A stretch of DNA of 64,000 bases from positions 1-64,000 of the forward strand of contig CAXNMF010000009.1 of assembly GCA_964203275.1 (NCBI GenBank). The letters are read 5' to 3'. Position numbers and translations under genes: made by a program. This document shows, piece after piece, positions 1-8,346 of this stretch; positions within the stretch are counted from its first letter, which is position 1, and every line of letters starts with the position of its first letter. The DNA comes from Ga0077527 sp945862135. GTDB taxonomy: Bacteria; Pseudomonadota; Gammaproteobacteria; Burkholderiales; SG8-41. The notes beneath the pieces are model-generated. The model worked only from the letters and a program-made list of their open reading frames with translations. It was not told the origin of the DNA and ran no database searches.

Positions 1-440
1 TGGGCGCCGGCGTAACGGGCATCGCAACTGCCTGGTACCTGCGCAAAGCCGGTCACGAAGTGGCGGTTATTGACCGGTGAGAAGGGCGGGGGCTGGGAAC
101 CTCATTCGCCAATGGCGAACAAATTACGGTATCACACACCGAACCCTGGGCTGCGAAGATGCGCCACTGCTGTTCCGCCTGCGCGCAGAGTAGCCGCAAT
201 GGCGCTGGGAATTTGCCTTCCTGCGCCAATGCACGCAGGCGCGTCGGCGCCACAGCATCAGCCAACTGGTGGCGCTGGGTAATTACAGCCGTGACACGCT
301 GAAAACTTTGCGCGAGGAAACCGGCATTCAGTACGACAAGCAGACCCGCGGCATCCTACACTTCTACAACCGACCGAATGCGTGGCGCACCGCACAGCAT
401 TCGAAGCAACTGATGCGCGACGCAGGACATGCCCCCCCTA
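1..440 (+). pseudogene. dadA: D-amino-acid dehydrogenase (DadA) remnant, multiply broken
   Basis: The intact family is an FAD-dependent deaminase of D-amino acids. Only an N-terminal part survives, and it runs off the left window edge. The frame from base 3 gives the dinucleotide-binding start GAGVTGIATAWYL and then VAVID, followed by an in-frame TGA at 78-80. It continues as LGTSFANGEQI and EPWA, the usual DadA positions. Near 150 the frame changes and roughly 15 family residues are missing. The new frame reads EDAPLLFRLRAE, hits a TAG near 193, then gives WRWEFAFLRQC and, from about 285, YSRDTLKTLREETGIQYD and RGILHFYNRP. Similarity fades after about 435. Two stops, one shift, an internal deletion and the missing catalytic half make this a true relic, not a single sequencing error. 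Confidence 0.85.
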
Positions 441-554
441 GGGTGGACTCAGGCCTGCGGCGCCGCCTCGGCACTGGCCGAGCGGATTTCACGATGCAGG
501 CCAGCAGTGGATTTCAGCTTTTGTGGCGCGGTGCCCAGCCTTTGATGCTGCAGA

Positions 555-2913
555 TCACTCGGAACCGAGCGTCCAGACTCCATCCCAATCTACAGGCGGC
601 GGCGTCTTGCGATAGATTTCGCAGCGCTGGAGATAAAGACTCGACGGCCGATCGGCAGGATTGGCCTTTAGCACCTCGCTGAACAAGCGCTTCGCCTGAT
701 CCCAGTTGCGATCACGGTAGTGCGCCACGGCCTCGGTGAAGGCAAAAATCACCTCATCCATGTGGGGAAAACTCTCCGGGGTATGGTGCTCCAGCACTTC
801 GCACAGGGATACCGGCACCTGCATTCCGCGGACACGAATCAGATCGAGATCACGCATGCGAACGGGATTTTTCAGCCGCGCAGCAGTCGTTTCGCACATC
901 AACACCCCCGTACCGTAATACTTGTTCGCGTTCTGCAGGCGCTCGGCAAGATTGACCCTGTCGCCAATAACCGTGTATTCAAGCCGTTTCGGCGAACCGA
1001 TGCTGCCGGCGACCACGTCGCCGGTACTGATGCCGATGCCGATGTTGATCGGCTCCTGGCCTGCTGCAACACGGCGCAGGTTCAGCTCGCGCAAGGCCAT
1101 CATCATCCGGCTGCCGACCATCACCGCGTTAGCGGCGTCGTCCTGGCGCGAGCGTACCGAACCGAAGACCGCCATGATCATGTCACCGATGTACTTGTCG
1201 AGTATCCCGTTATGCGCAAACACGACGTCGACCATGTCGGTGAAAGTAATCATTGAGCATCGCCACGGTTTCGCGGGCACCCAGGCGCTCCGACATGGTG
1301 GTGAAACCGCGAATGTCTGAAAACAGCACGCTGACCTCACGATTCACGCCGCGCAGCGCCGCGTTGCCGTCCTCCAGCAACTCATCCATGACCGCCTTGC
1401 TCATGTAGCGCGACATGGTGTTGCGCAGCCGTTTCTCGCGGGTGATGTCCTCCATGATCAGCATGGAACCGATACGCTCGTCGCGCATGTCCTGCAGAGG
1501 AACAGCGGTCATGTTGACAGACACCGCTTGGCGGCCGTCAAGCACCAGATCGGAGTCGATGGTGTTGTCGGTGCGTCCTGTGCGCAGCACCTTTTCGAGG
1601 CTGTTGGTAACCCAACTGTTGGGCCCGGCGAAAACATCGCCAATCCGACGGCCAAGAACTTCACCTTCGGGACGCTGCAGAATTCGCAATGCCGACTGAT
1701 TGACCTTGCTCACAACATTACCGGCGTTGAGCGTGACCACACCATTGCTCATGCTGCGCAGGATGCTCTCGTTGTAATTGCGGGAATCGTTGACATCCTC
1801 GAACAACTGGGCATTTTCGATGGATACCGCTGCCTGTGCGCAAAGCGCCTCCAGCCGGCGCTGATCTCCGGCATTAAATGCGCCTTCCTTTTTGTTGAGA
1901 ATCTCCATCACGCCGACCTTGTTGCCACCCCGCGTTGCAATGGGCATGCACAGGATGTTGCGCGTGCGGTAACCGGTGCCCTTGTCCACGGCCTGATTGA
2001 AGCGCGGGTCGCGATAGGCGTCCTCGATATTGATGCAGCGTCCGGTAGTGAAACATTCTCCTGCAATGCCCATGCCAGCCGGAAAACGGATCACACCCGA
2101 TCCCTCGCCGCCGGCGACCCGCGACCACAGTTCGTTGCTTGCGGCATCGTACAGGAACAGTGCTCCGCGGTCGGCGCCGAGCAGTTGCGTCGCGGCGGCA
2201 AGAATTTTTTCAAGCAACGGATCCAGTTTGATTTCCGAGGTAATCAGACTGACCACGTCCAGCAGCAAAGCCTCCTCGCGCTGGGACCGCTCAACCCGCT
2301 CGAACATGCGGGCATTTTCAAGCGCAGCCGCAGCCTGGGAGGCCAGCGCCTCCAGTGCCTGCATGTCTTCTTCGTCAAACTCGCCCACACGTTTATTCAA
2401 CGCCTGGGTGACTCCAATGACCTCATTACGATTGTTGCGGATCGGCACACATAGCAGATTGCGCGTGCGGTAACCGGTTTCGGTGTCGACCCAGCGATTG
2501 AAACGCGGGTCTGCATAGGCGTCAGGAATGATTTCGCCGCGGCCGCTGGTAAATACCGAACCCGCAATGCCCTGTCCGATGGGAAATCGCACCTCGCCGA
2601 CGGCATTGCCCTGCATGACCCGTGAAAACAGCTCCCCGGTTTCCGCGTCATGGAGGAACAGCGAACTGCGTTCGGCGTCGAGCGACTCCGTTACGGCCTC
2701 CAGCAGACGCACAAACAAAACATCGAGCGACAAAGTGTCGGAGACGCGGTTTGCCACATCCACCAGCGCCGCGTTGCGGCGTGCCACGGCGGCAATGCGC
2801 AACAACAGCTGGGCCTTCCCGGCTTCGGGCAATTCTGCAAGCAATTGTTCAATGGCGGCCGGTGCCAGCCGGCGCTCAAGAATGCCACGGACGATCTCAG
2901 CGCTGATCTCCAT
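555..2913 (-). pseudogene. GAF-GAF-PAS class III adenylate/guanylate cyclase, one-base frameshift
   Basis: Reconstructed length is about 785 residues. In order it has two GAF domains (about 40-190 and 215-360), a PAS-like domain (about 375-470), a class III nucleotide cyclase domain (about 495-680) and a TPR-like tail. The cyclase half has FSDIRGFTTMSERL and DKYIGDMIMAVFG, with both metal aspartates and the Lys usual for ATP, and YTVIGDRVNLAERL. The frame breaks at 1243-1245: one extra A on the plus strand turns NDYFTDMVDVVF into NDYFHRHG and a stop. Upstream part is 1210-2913, downstream part 555 to about 1245. I chose ATG at 2913 because GGGAGGGCGGAG lies just before it; a TTG at 2943 overlaps the stop of the EAL gene. 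It is last in a minus-strand second-messenger block. If the indel is real, the truncated product has lost its catalytic centre. Confidence 0.85.
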
Positions 2914-2939
2914 CTCCGCCCTCCCGGCGGTTGGCTTGC

Positions 2940-4712
2940 TCAAAGGTCGGACAGCCGCAGTTTGGCGAGTCCCGAACCGCTTTGTTCGAAAATGAGTATG
3001 TCCTTCGCGGTTAGCGGCTCGCTGACGTGAGCCCCCTGCACCCGTTCACAGCCGAGCCCCAGCAAGGCCACCACAGTCTGTCCGTCGTTGACGCCCTCGG
3101 CGGTCAAACGCAATCCCAGATCACGTGCCAGCCGGACCAGTGTGCGCACCAGCTTGGCGTGAATTTCCGAGCGCTGCATGTCGGCGACAAAGGCCGCGCT
3201 CAGTTTCAGTTCATCGAATGGCAATTGCGAAAGATTGCTTAGCGAAGAAGCGCCCGTGGCAAACCCGTCAATGCCCAGGCGTACGCCCAAGCGCTTCAAT
3301 CGTGCCAGCGCATCCTTGACCGGCCCGAGATCGCCGGCGATCGCAGTCTCATGAATACCGATGACCACGCGCCCGGGCGGCACACCCCAGGTGCGCAACG
3401 CGCGATCAACGAACTCGGGGAAGTCCGGCTGCAGCAACCCGCTCGCGGACACCTTGAGCCCCAACTTGCATTCCAGCCCGGCGCGCGCGAACTCAGCCCC
3501 TTGACGCAATGCATTGTTGAAGATCCACCAGGTGAGTTCACGAATCACGCCTGAAGTTTCTGCTGCCTGCAGGGCGCGGGCTTCGGCAACATTCCCGAGT
3601 TCGGCATCGGTCCACTGCAGGATGCAGCCCAGTCCGCCGATACGTCCGGACTGCGCATCCAGTTGCGGCTCAAACACCAGACCCAGGGTGCCCTGTTCCA
3701 GCGCAAGCCGCAGGCGCGATTCGTAGCGCATCTCCCGTGCTTCATTTTCGCCCTGTGCCGGGTCATACACCGCAGTACGGCCCGCAGCGCTGCGCGCTTC
3801 CCTCACTGCAAGTTTGGCATTACGCACCAGAGTCTGGGGATCACTGCCGTGCTCGGGAAATACCGCGATGCCGATGACTGCATCGGTGTCAAACGACCGG
3901 TCACCGAGCGGAATTGGCGCTTCCAGCACACCGAGCACCTTGTTCGCGGCCAGAATCGCGACACCTTCGCCGGCAATGCGCGGCAACAGGCAGGCAAACT
4001 GGTCACGGCTCACGCGGCCCAGCTGGTCCTGTTTGCGCAGCACGCCTTCGCGCATGCGGCGCGTCACCCGCAGCATGAAGGCTTCGCCCTTCTGCAATCC
4101 CAACTGGCGATCGATCTGCTCGGTCTTGCCGACCTGCAACAGCAGCAACGCAAGATGTTTGCCGTCCTGCTTGTGGGTTTCGATGGCAACCCGGAAAATC
4201 TCCATGAACGCCGCATATTCGGGTGTGGGCAGGGTGCGGACAACACCACCCTCTTCCTGCCCGCGGGCGGCCAGTGATGCCAGCAAGGCCATTTGCAGGA
4301 AGTTGAAGCGTTGCAGGGCAATCAGACTTTCGGCACAACGCTCGGGTTCACCGGCATAAAGACGCAACGCGCCGCGGGTCATCGCTGCCTGAAAGCGCTG
4401 ACAGTCTCGGCGCATGCGCTCAAGTGGTTCGCTTTCGGCATCGAGCGCCCATTCACCAAGCGCCGCCATGATCGGCGCAGGATCGCCCCCCTTGCCAAAT
4501 GCCGCATCAAGACCGCCCGCCGCAGCCACAAACAGGTCCGGAGCCCGTTCACGGACCTCGGAAAAAATCGTGGCAACCGTCGACAGTGTGTCTGGCCCCG
4601 CGCCGAATTCCTCGGCAAGCCTTGCGGTCAATGCGTCGAGGCTGGGAGCCTCCGCAGCCGCAACGGCATCGGACGTTTCAGAGGAAGAATTCGGAGGGAT
4701 CAATGTTGACAC
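2940..4712 (-). CDS. Degenerate GGDEF-EAL domain protein
   Basis: About 590 residues. A helical N-terminal region is followed by a GGDEF-like domain (about 165-310) and an EAL-like domain (about 325-575). The diguanylate cyclase signature is replaced by RVSRDQF. The EAL motif is replaced by GLGCILQW, the metal-binding DDFGTG loop reads DGFATG, and the late VAEGVE motif reads TAEGVN. It should therefore neither make nor cleave c-di-GMP; such proteins usually bind the nucleotide or act through partners. I chose GTG at 4712, preceded by TGGAGCAGGG, which overlaps the HD-GYP gene end by 35 bases; a longer ORF starts at 4784. Position between an HD-GYP gene and a cyclase gene suggests coexpression with both. 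Confidence 0.8.
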   Translation of the reverse strand: MSTLIPPNSSSETSDAVAAAEAPSLDALTARLAEEFGAGPDTLSTVATIFSEVRERAPDLFVAAAGGLDAAFGKGGDPAPIMAALGEWALDAESEPLERMRRDCQRFQAAMTRGALRLYAGEPERCAESLIALQRFNFLQMALLASLAARGQEEGGVVRTLPTPEYAAFMEIFRVAIETHKQDGKHLALLLLQVGKTEQIDRQLGLQKGEAFMLRVTRRMREGVLRKQDQLGRVSRDQFACLLPRIAGEGVAILAANKVLGVLEAPIPLGDRSFDTDAVIGIAVFPEHGSDPQTLVRNAKLAVREARSAAGRTAVYDPAQGENEAREMRYESRLRLALEQGTLGLVFEPQLDAQSGRIGGLGCILQWTDAELGNVAEARALQAAETSGVIRELTWWIFNNALRQGAEFARAGLECKLGLKVSASGLLQPDFPEFVDRALRTWGVPPGRVVIGIHETAIAGDLGPVKDALARLKRLGVRLGIDGFATGASSLSNLSQLPFDELKLSAAFVADMQRSEIHAKLVRTLVRLARDLGLRLTAEGVNDGQTVVALLGLGCERVQGAHVSEPLTAKDILIFEQSGSGLAKLRLSDL

Positions 4713-5922
4713 TGCCCTGCTCCAGAGTACGCTTGATGCGATAGGGAACGCCTGGCGCGGCTTTAGGTTCCTGCGCCAAGTCAAGAATCATCTGCGGGTG
4801 CAACGGATTGCCTTTGGCATCCAGCACCACCATTACTCGCGGCAACAGGCGTCGTACCATATTCTGCGCAATCACGATGCCAACTTCGCCGGAGTTGAGT
4901 TCGACCAGCGCACCGACCGGGAAAATTCCGATGCATTGCACGAACTGCTCGACCAACGGACCATCGAACAGCGTGTTGCGCGCGTTGTAAAGATAATTGA
5001 GTGCGTTCGATGGCGAATAGGCTTCGGCATACGGCCGCGCGTGAATCATCGCATCAAAGCAATCCACCAGGCCTGCGATCGCACCGAACAGGCCGATCTG
5101 GTCACCCTTTAGTCCCTTGTCATAACCGCTGCCGTCGTAACGTTCATGATGCAGCGCCGCCAGCGCCGGCAACTCCGGCGGCAGACCCGGGGTGTCGCGG
5201 AGTATCGCTACCGAGTGGGTGATATGACTGCGGCAGACCATCAGCTCGACCTTGCTGAGCGGACCTTTTTTCGTGACCACTTCTTCCGGCACAGCGGTCA
5301 TACCCACGTCCTGCAACAAGCCGACCATGCCCAACAAGTCGAGTTGCTCGCGCGGCAACTGCAGAAAACGGCCGAAGGTCAGCATGTAAATCGAAACACC
5401 AAAAGCACGATCCAGCGTATGGCCGCCTTTCTGCTTGAGCTTGGCCAGCAGCATCATCGCATCCGGATTGCGCACCACGCTGTCCGTCATACTTGTAACA
5501 GCTTCCTGTACGCGGGGGGCGTCGAGTGCCTTGCCGGCCTCGACATTGCTCATTATGTCCTTGATTACCACCTCCGTCTGGCGCTGGGCGGTGCGTGCAA
5601 CCGGCAATTCCTCATCCACTGTCGCCTGTTCACGATAGGCGACTTTGGTCTTGATGGTGGTGAGAACACTGGGGCCCAGGGGTGGGGGCGGTTTCGGCGG
5701 TCCGCCCACTTCGCCCGCCAACAACTGGCTGCGTTCAGGCAGATCCGGGCCCTTGTCGAGGTCGATGTAGACCTTCTTGCAGTATTTCTTCAGCGCTTCG
5801 AGCTGTTTCTCATTGTTCAGGATGAAGCCCTGGTACATGAACGGGGTTTCCGTCCATGGCCGATCCAGTTCGGAGATGAATACGCCGAACTCGAGTTTCT
5901 CTACTGGGACTTCTTTTTTCAT
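4678..5922 (-). CDS. HD-GYP domain protein with N-terminal DUF3391
   Basis: The 414-residue protein starts with a DUF3391-type segment (about 1-75: EKLEFGVFISELDRPW, then YIDLDKG), as is common in betaproteobacterial HD-GYP proteins. The HD-GYP region (about 160-340) keeps HHERYDGSGY and the FDAM and RPY positions. The first metal motif, normally HDIGK, reads QDVGM, so the founding His and the Lys are gone. HD-GYP enzymes hydrolyse c-di-GMP to GMP; here the altered motif makes activity doubtful and a sensor role possible. It overlaps the EAL gene downstream and lies 92 bases after the phosphodiesterase gene, consistent with one transcript. Family assignment is firm, catalytic competence is not. 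Confidence 0.88.
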   Translation of the reverse strand: MKKEVPVEKLEFGVFISELDRPWTETPFMYQGFILNNEKQLEALKKYCKKVYIDLDKGPDLPERSQLLAGEVGGPPKPPPPLGPSVLTTIKTKVAYREQATVDEELPVARTAQRQTEVVIKDIMSNVEAGKALDAPRVQEAVTSMTDSVVRNPDAMMLLAKLKQKGGHTLDRAFGVSIYMLTFGRFLQLPREQLDLLGMVGLLQDVGMTAVPEEVVTKKGPLSKVELMVCRSHITHSVAILRDTPGLPPELPALAALHHERYDGSGYDKGLKGDQIGLFGAIAGLVDCFDAMIHARPYAEAYSPSNALNYLYNARNTLFDGPLVEQFVQCIGIFPVGALVELNSGEVGIVIAQNMVRRLLPRVMVVLDAKGNPLHPQMILDLAQEPKAAPGVPYRIKRTLEQGSVNIDPSEFFL

Positions 5923-6014
5923 TTTGGAATCGAAACGCTATCGCCTGACGCGATACCCCTCGGTGGATTCTCCATGGTGTCCGGCGGGCGCGCAAGCGGC
6001 GTCCTCGGGCGACA

Positions 6015-6785
6015 TCAGAAGTCGAATACCTGGTTATTGTGTAACAGACGGGGCGGCACCGGGGTTGGAAGTTCCTCGATCTCCTGCATCGTCAACTCGA
6101 TTTCACTGGGTTTGAGGTGGGTGATGAAGATCTCGGCCGGACGTTTGAGTTTGGCCAACTCCTCACCCAGCATTGACGGACACAAGTGCAGCGCCAGCTC
6201 AGCCAATCTGCGATCCTTGTCCGAAAATGCAGTTTCAATGATCAGGTACTTCAGATTCTCGACGCCGTTCACTACTTCCCACAACGCGTCGTTCGGCCCG
6301 GTATCGCCACTGAAAATAAGGCTGCCCTTGCCGCTGTCCAGCCAGTAGCCGACGGCCGGAACGGTATGGTTCGCCGGCAAGGCCGTGATCCGGCGCCCGC
6401 CGCCAATGTCAATGACATTGCCGACGGCGATTTCCCGATATTGCATGAACGGTTCCTGCGGCGTCGGAATCACCGTGAAATCAGGCCAGATATCCCAGTT
6501 GAACAGATTCTTTTTCAGGATTTCGATTGTCGGAGCCGTGGCATGTACGGTCATCGGCTTCGCCCGCAACGACCCTACAGAATCCAGCATGAAGGCAATG
6601 GAATCAACGTGATCCAGATGCGAATGAGTGACAAACACATGATCGATCAACGACAGTTCAGACAGGGACAGTTCGCCGACACCGGTGCCGGCATCTATAA
6701 GAATATCCTGATCAATCAGAAAAGATGTCGTGCGATGCTGCTGTCCGCCGATGCTGCCCGAGCAGCCGAGTATTCGCAGGCGCAT
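6015..6785 (-). CDS. Class II 3',5'-cyclic-nucleotide phosphodiesterase, metallo-beta-lactamase fold
   Basis: The 256-residue protein begins LRILGCSGSIGG and carries the zinc motif THSHLDHVD (about 54-62), a late SGDTGPND and ITHLKPSEIE. This arrangement matches the PDE1/CpdP-type class II cyclic nucleotide phosphodiesterases, which hydrolyse cAMP and/or cGMP with two metal ions. There is no signal peptide, so it is cytoplasmic. Its neighbours downstream are c-di-GMP-type proteins and a class III cyclase, so the block pairs cyclic-nucleotide synthesis with breakdown. A 26-codon ORF (6792-6872, minus) ends seven bases before its ATG; whether it is translated is unknown. The alternative, a generic MBL-fold hydrolase, is less likely given the full-length match to the PDE pattern. 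Confidence 0.82.
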   Translation of the reverse strand: MRLRILGCSGSIGGQQHRTTSFLIDQDILIDAGTGVGELSLSELSLIDHVFVTHSHLDHVDSIAFMLDSVGSLRAKPMTVHATAPTIEILKKNLFNWDIWPDFTVIPTPQEPFMQYREIAVGNVIDIGGGRRITALPANHTVPAVGYWLDSGKGSLIFSGDTGPNDALWEVVNGVENLKYLIIETAFSDKDRRLAELALHLCPSMLGEELAKLKRPAEIFITHLKPSEIELTMQEIEELPTPVPPRLLHNNQVFDF

Positions 6786-6948
6786 GATTTTTCAGCCCTG
6801 AGCGTCCGCAACCGGCACCGATGCGCTCTCGGTGCAGGAAACAGCATTCAGGATTCCTCGCGGGGTGCTCATGCTGCTGCGCTTTCGGAAATTAACTGTG
6901 GGCCGCGATTTTAACCTAAAGCAAAGCCCCTACCGTGACCAATGCGGG

Positions 6949-7572
6949 TCACTGCCCGTAGTGAAGTTCCAGCAAAATCCGGCTGCGCACAGGTCGATCA
7001 TCCTTCAGGCCCGGCATGAAGCGGACAGCCTGCAATTGTTCGCGGGCGTAAGTCTCCAGTGCCCCGGACGGATCACCGTCAACCACCTCGACATCGACAA
7101 CGCGGCCTGCCAGGTCAATTCCGATACGAAGGCGCAAGCTGCCAGACTGGCTCACGGCGGTGCGCAGTTCCAGCGGCTCCACTGGAACGGGAAACCGGTC
7201 CAGTTCGCGCGCCGAAAAAAACCGCGAATCAGGAATGACGCTGCCCGGGGTTGCGGGGGGCTGCACTTCGGGATGGGCTACGGCCGGTGCATCCTTGCGC
7301 GCCAGCTGCGCGGCAACAGAAGGCTCCGGCCGGGGTGGCAAGGCTTCATGCGGCAAGTCCGGGGATCCCGCTGACTGCACTGCCAGCGGTGCCGCAATAA
7401 TCTCCAGCTGCGCGTCCAGCATCTGACTCATCGGTAGCGGACGCCCACCACCGGATGACGGCCAGGCACCAACGATCAGATAATGCGCCAGCAAAGACAC
7501 GCCCAATGCAAATGCGAGGCGCCGCCACGACCAGTGGCGTGCCAAATACGCAGAGCCTGTGCCGGCAGCCAT
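6949..7572 (-). CDS. TonB-like energy transducer, C-terminal TonB domain
   Basis: About 207 residues. There is one N-terminal membrane segment (LAFALGVSLLAHYLIVGAW, about residues 19-37), a long Pro/Ala-rich periplasmic linker and a C-terminal TonB-like domain (LRLRIGIDLAGRVVDVEVV, then FMPGLKDDRPVRSRILLEL). TonB proteins couple the inner-membrane proton gradient to outer-membrane receptors. No exbB/exbD or receptor gene is nearby, so it may serve another envelope function. The open frame extends upstream to 7752, but that part is antisense-like Arg-rich sequence overlapping dsbC. ATG at 7572, 19 bases after the dsbC stop, is the sensible start. Confidence 0.75.
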   Translation of the reverse strand: MAAGTGSAYLARHWSWRRLAFALGVSLLAHYLIVGAWPSSGGGRPLPMSQMLDAQLEIIAAPLAVQSAGSPDLPHEALPPRPEPSVAAQLARKDAPAVAHPEVQPPATPGSVIPDSRFFSARELDRFPVPVEPLELRTAVSQSGSLRLRIGIDLAGRVVDVEVVDGDPSGALETYAREQLQAVRFMPGLKDDRPVRSRILLELHYGQ

Positions 7573-7591
7573 TGCCCGGAAAGTAAGCCGC

Positions 7592-8308
7592 TTACTTGGT
7601 GACGGCCAGCGCCTGCTCCAGCTTCTCAGCCGGGAGATAACCACCGACCTGCTGGCCATTGGCGAGGTAAACCGCCGGGGTGCCGCGCACGCCGAAACGT
7701 TTCGCAAGTGCGGCGTTTTCTTCCAGCGGCGTCGTGCAGTTTTTCGCGGCATTCGCCGGCAGCGAACCCTTGATCATCATGTCATCCCAAGTACGCGCAC
7801 GATCCTTGGCGCACCAGACGATTTTCGATTTCTCGATTGAATCCGGCGACAGGATCGGCAGCAGGAAGGTATAAATGGTGACATTGGTCATCTTGTTGAG
7901 TTCCTTCTGCAGTTCCTTGCAATAACCGCAGTTCGGATCCTCGAAGGTATAGACGACACGTTTGCCGTTGCCGCGCACGCGTTTGATGGCATTCCCCTGG
8001 GCACCGATCAGGGCGCCGGACGCAATCTGGTCACGACGCTCCCGTGTCAGATTGCGCTCCTGCGATGTCCGCAGGTCAAACAGACTGCCGCTCATCAGAT
8101 AAGCGAGCTTCTCGTCTGTATAGACAACCTGCCCGTCAAAAACCACTTCGTAAAGACCCGGAAAAGGCGTGCGCGCGACCGACTCGATCTTCATGTCAGG
8201 GAATCGCGCCTGAAAACCCTTGCGCACCAGCGCTTCGTCCGCCAATGCCTGGGCCATGAAAGCCACAGAGGCACACACCACCAACACGATACGAATAAAC
8301 ATGAACAA
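7592..8308 (-). CDS. dsbC: Thiol:disulfide interchange protein DsbC
   Basis: Periplasmic disulfide isomerase of 238 residues, close to the family length. A signal peptide (about 1-23, ending MAQALA) is followed by the N-terminal dimerisation domain (about 25-85) and a thioredoxin-fold domain with active site CGYC at 127-130 and cis-proline loop RGTPAVYL. Two further cysteines (WCAKD and KNCTT) fit the structural disulfide of DsbC. It shuffles wrong disulfides in exported proteins and is normally kept reduced by DsbD, which is not in this window. It lies 38 bases after the UbiH-family gene and 19 before the TonB-like gene. Confidence 0.93.
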   Translation of the reverse strand: MFMFIRIVLVVCASVAFMAQALADEALVRKGFQARFPDMKIESVARTPFPGLYEVVFDGQVVYTDEKLAYLMSGSLFDLRTSQERNLTRERRDQIASGALIGAQGNAIKRVRGNGKRVVYTFEDPNCGYCKELQKELNKMTNVTIYTFLLPILSPDSIEKSKIVWCAKDRARTWDDMMIKGSLPANAAKNCTTPLEENAALAKRFGVRGTPAVYLANGQQVGGYLPAEKLEQALAVTK

Positions 8309-8346
8309 TTCCCTGAGCGCAAAGCTCGAAGTTAAAAAAGCGGCCT

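Noticed and set aside
1210..1340. Two overlapping ORFs as separate cyclase genes
   Set aside because: They meet in mid-domain and join cleanly with one base removed, so they are halves of one gene.
7573..7752. N-terminal 60-residue extension of the TonB-like ORF
   Set aside because: It overlaps dsbC on the same strand in another frame, is Arg/Ser-rich and lacks a family match.
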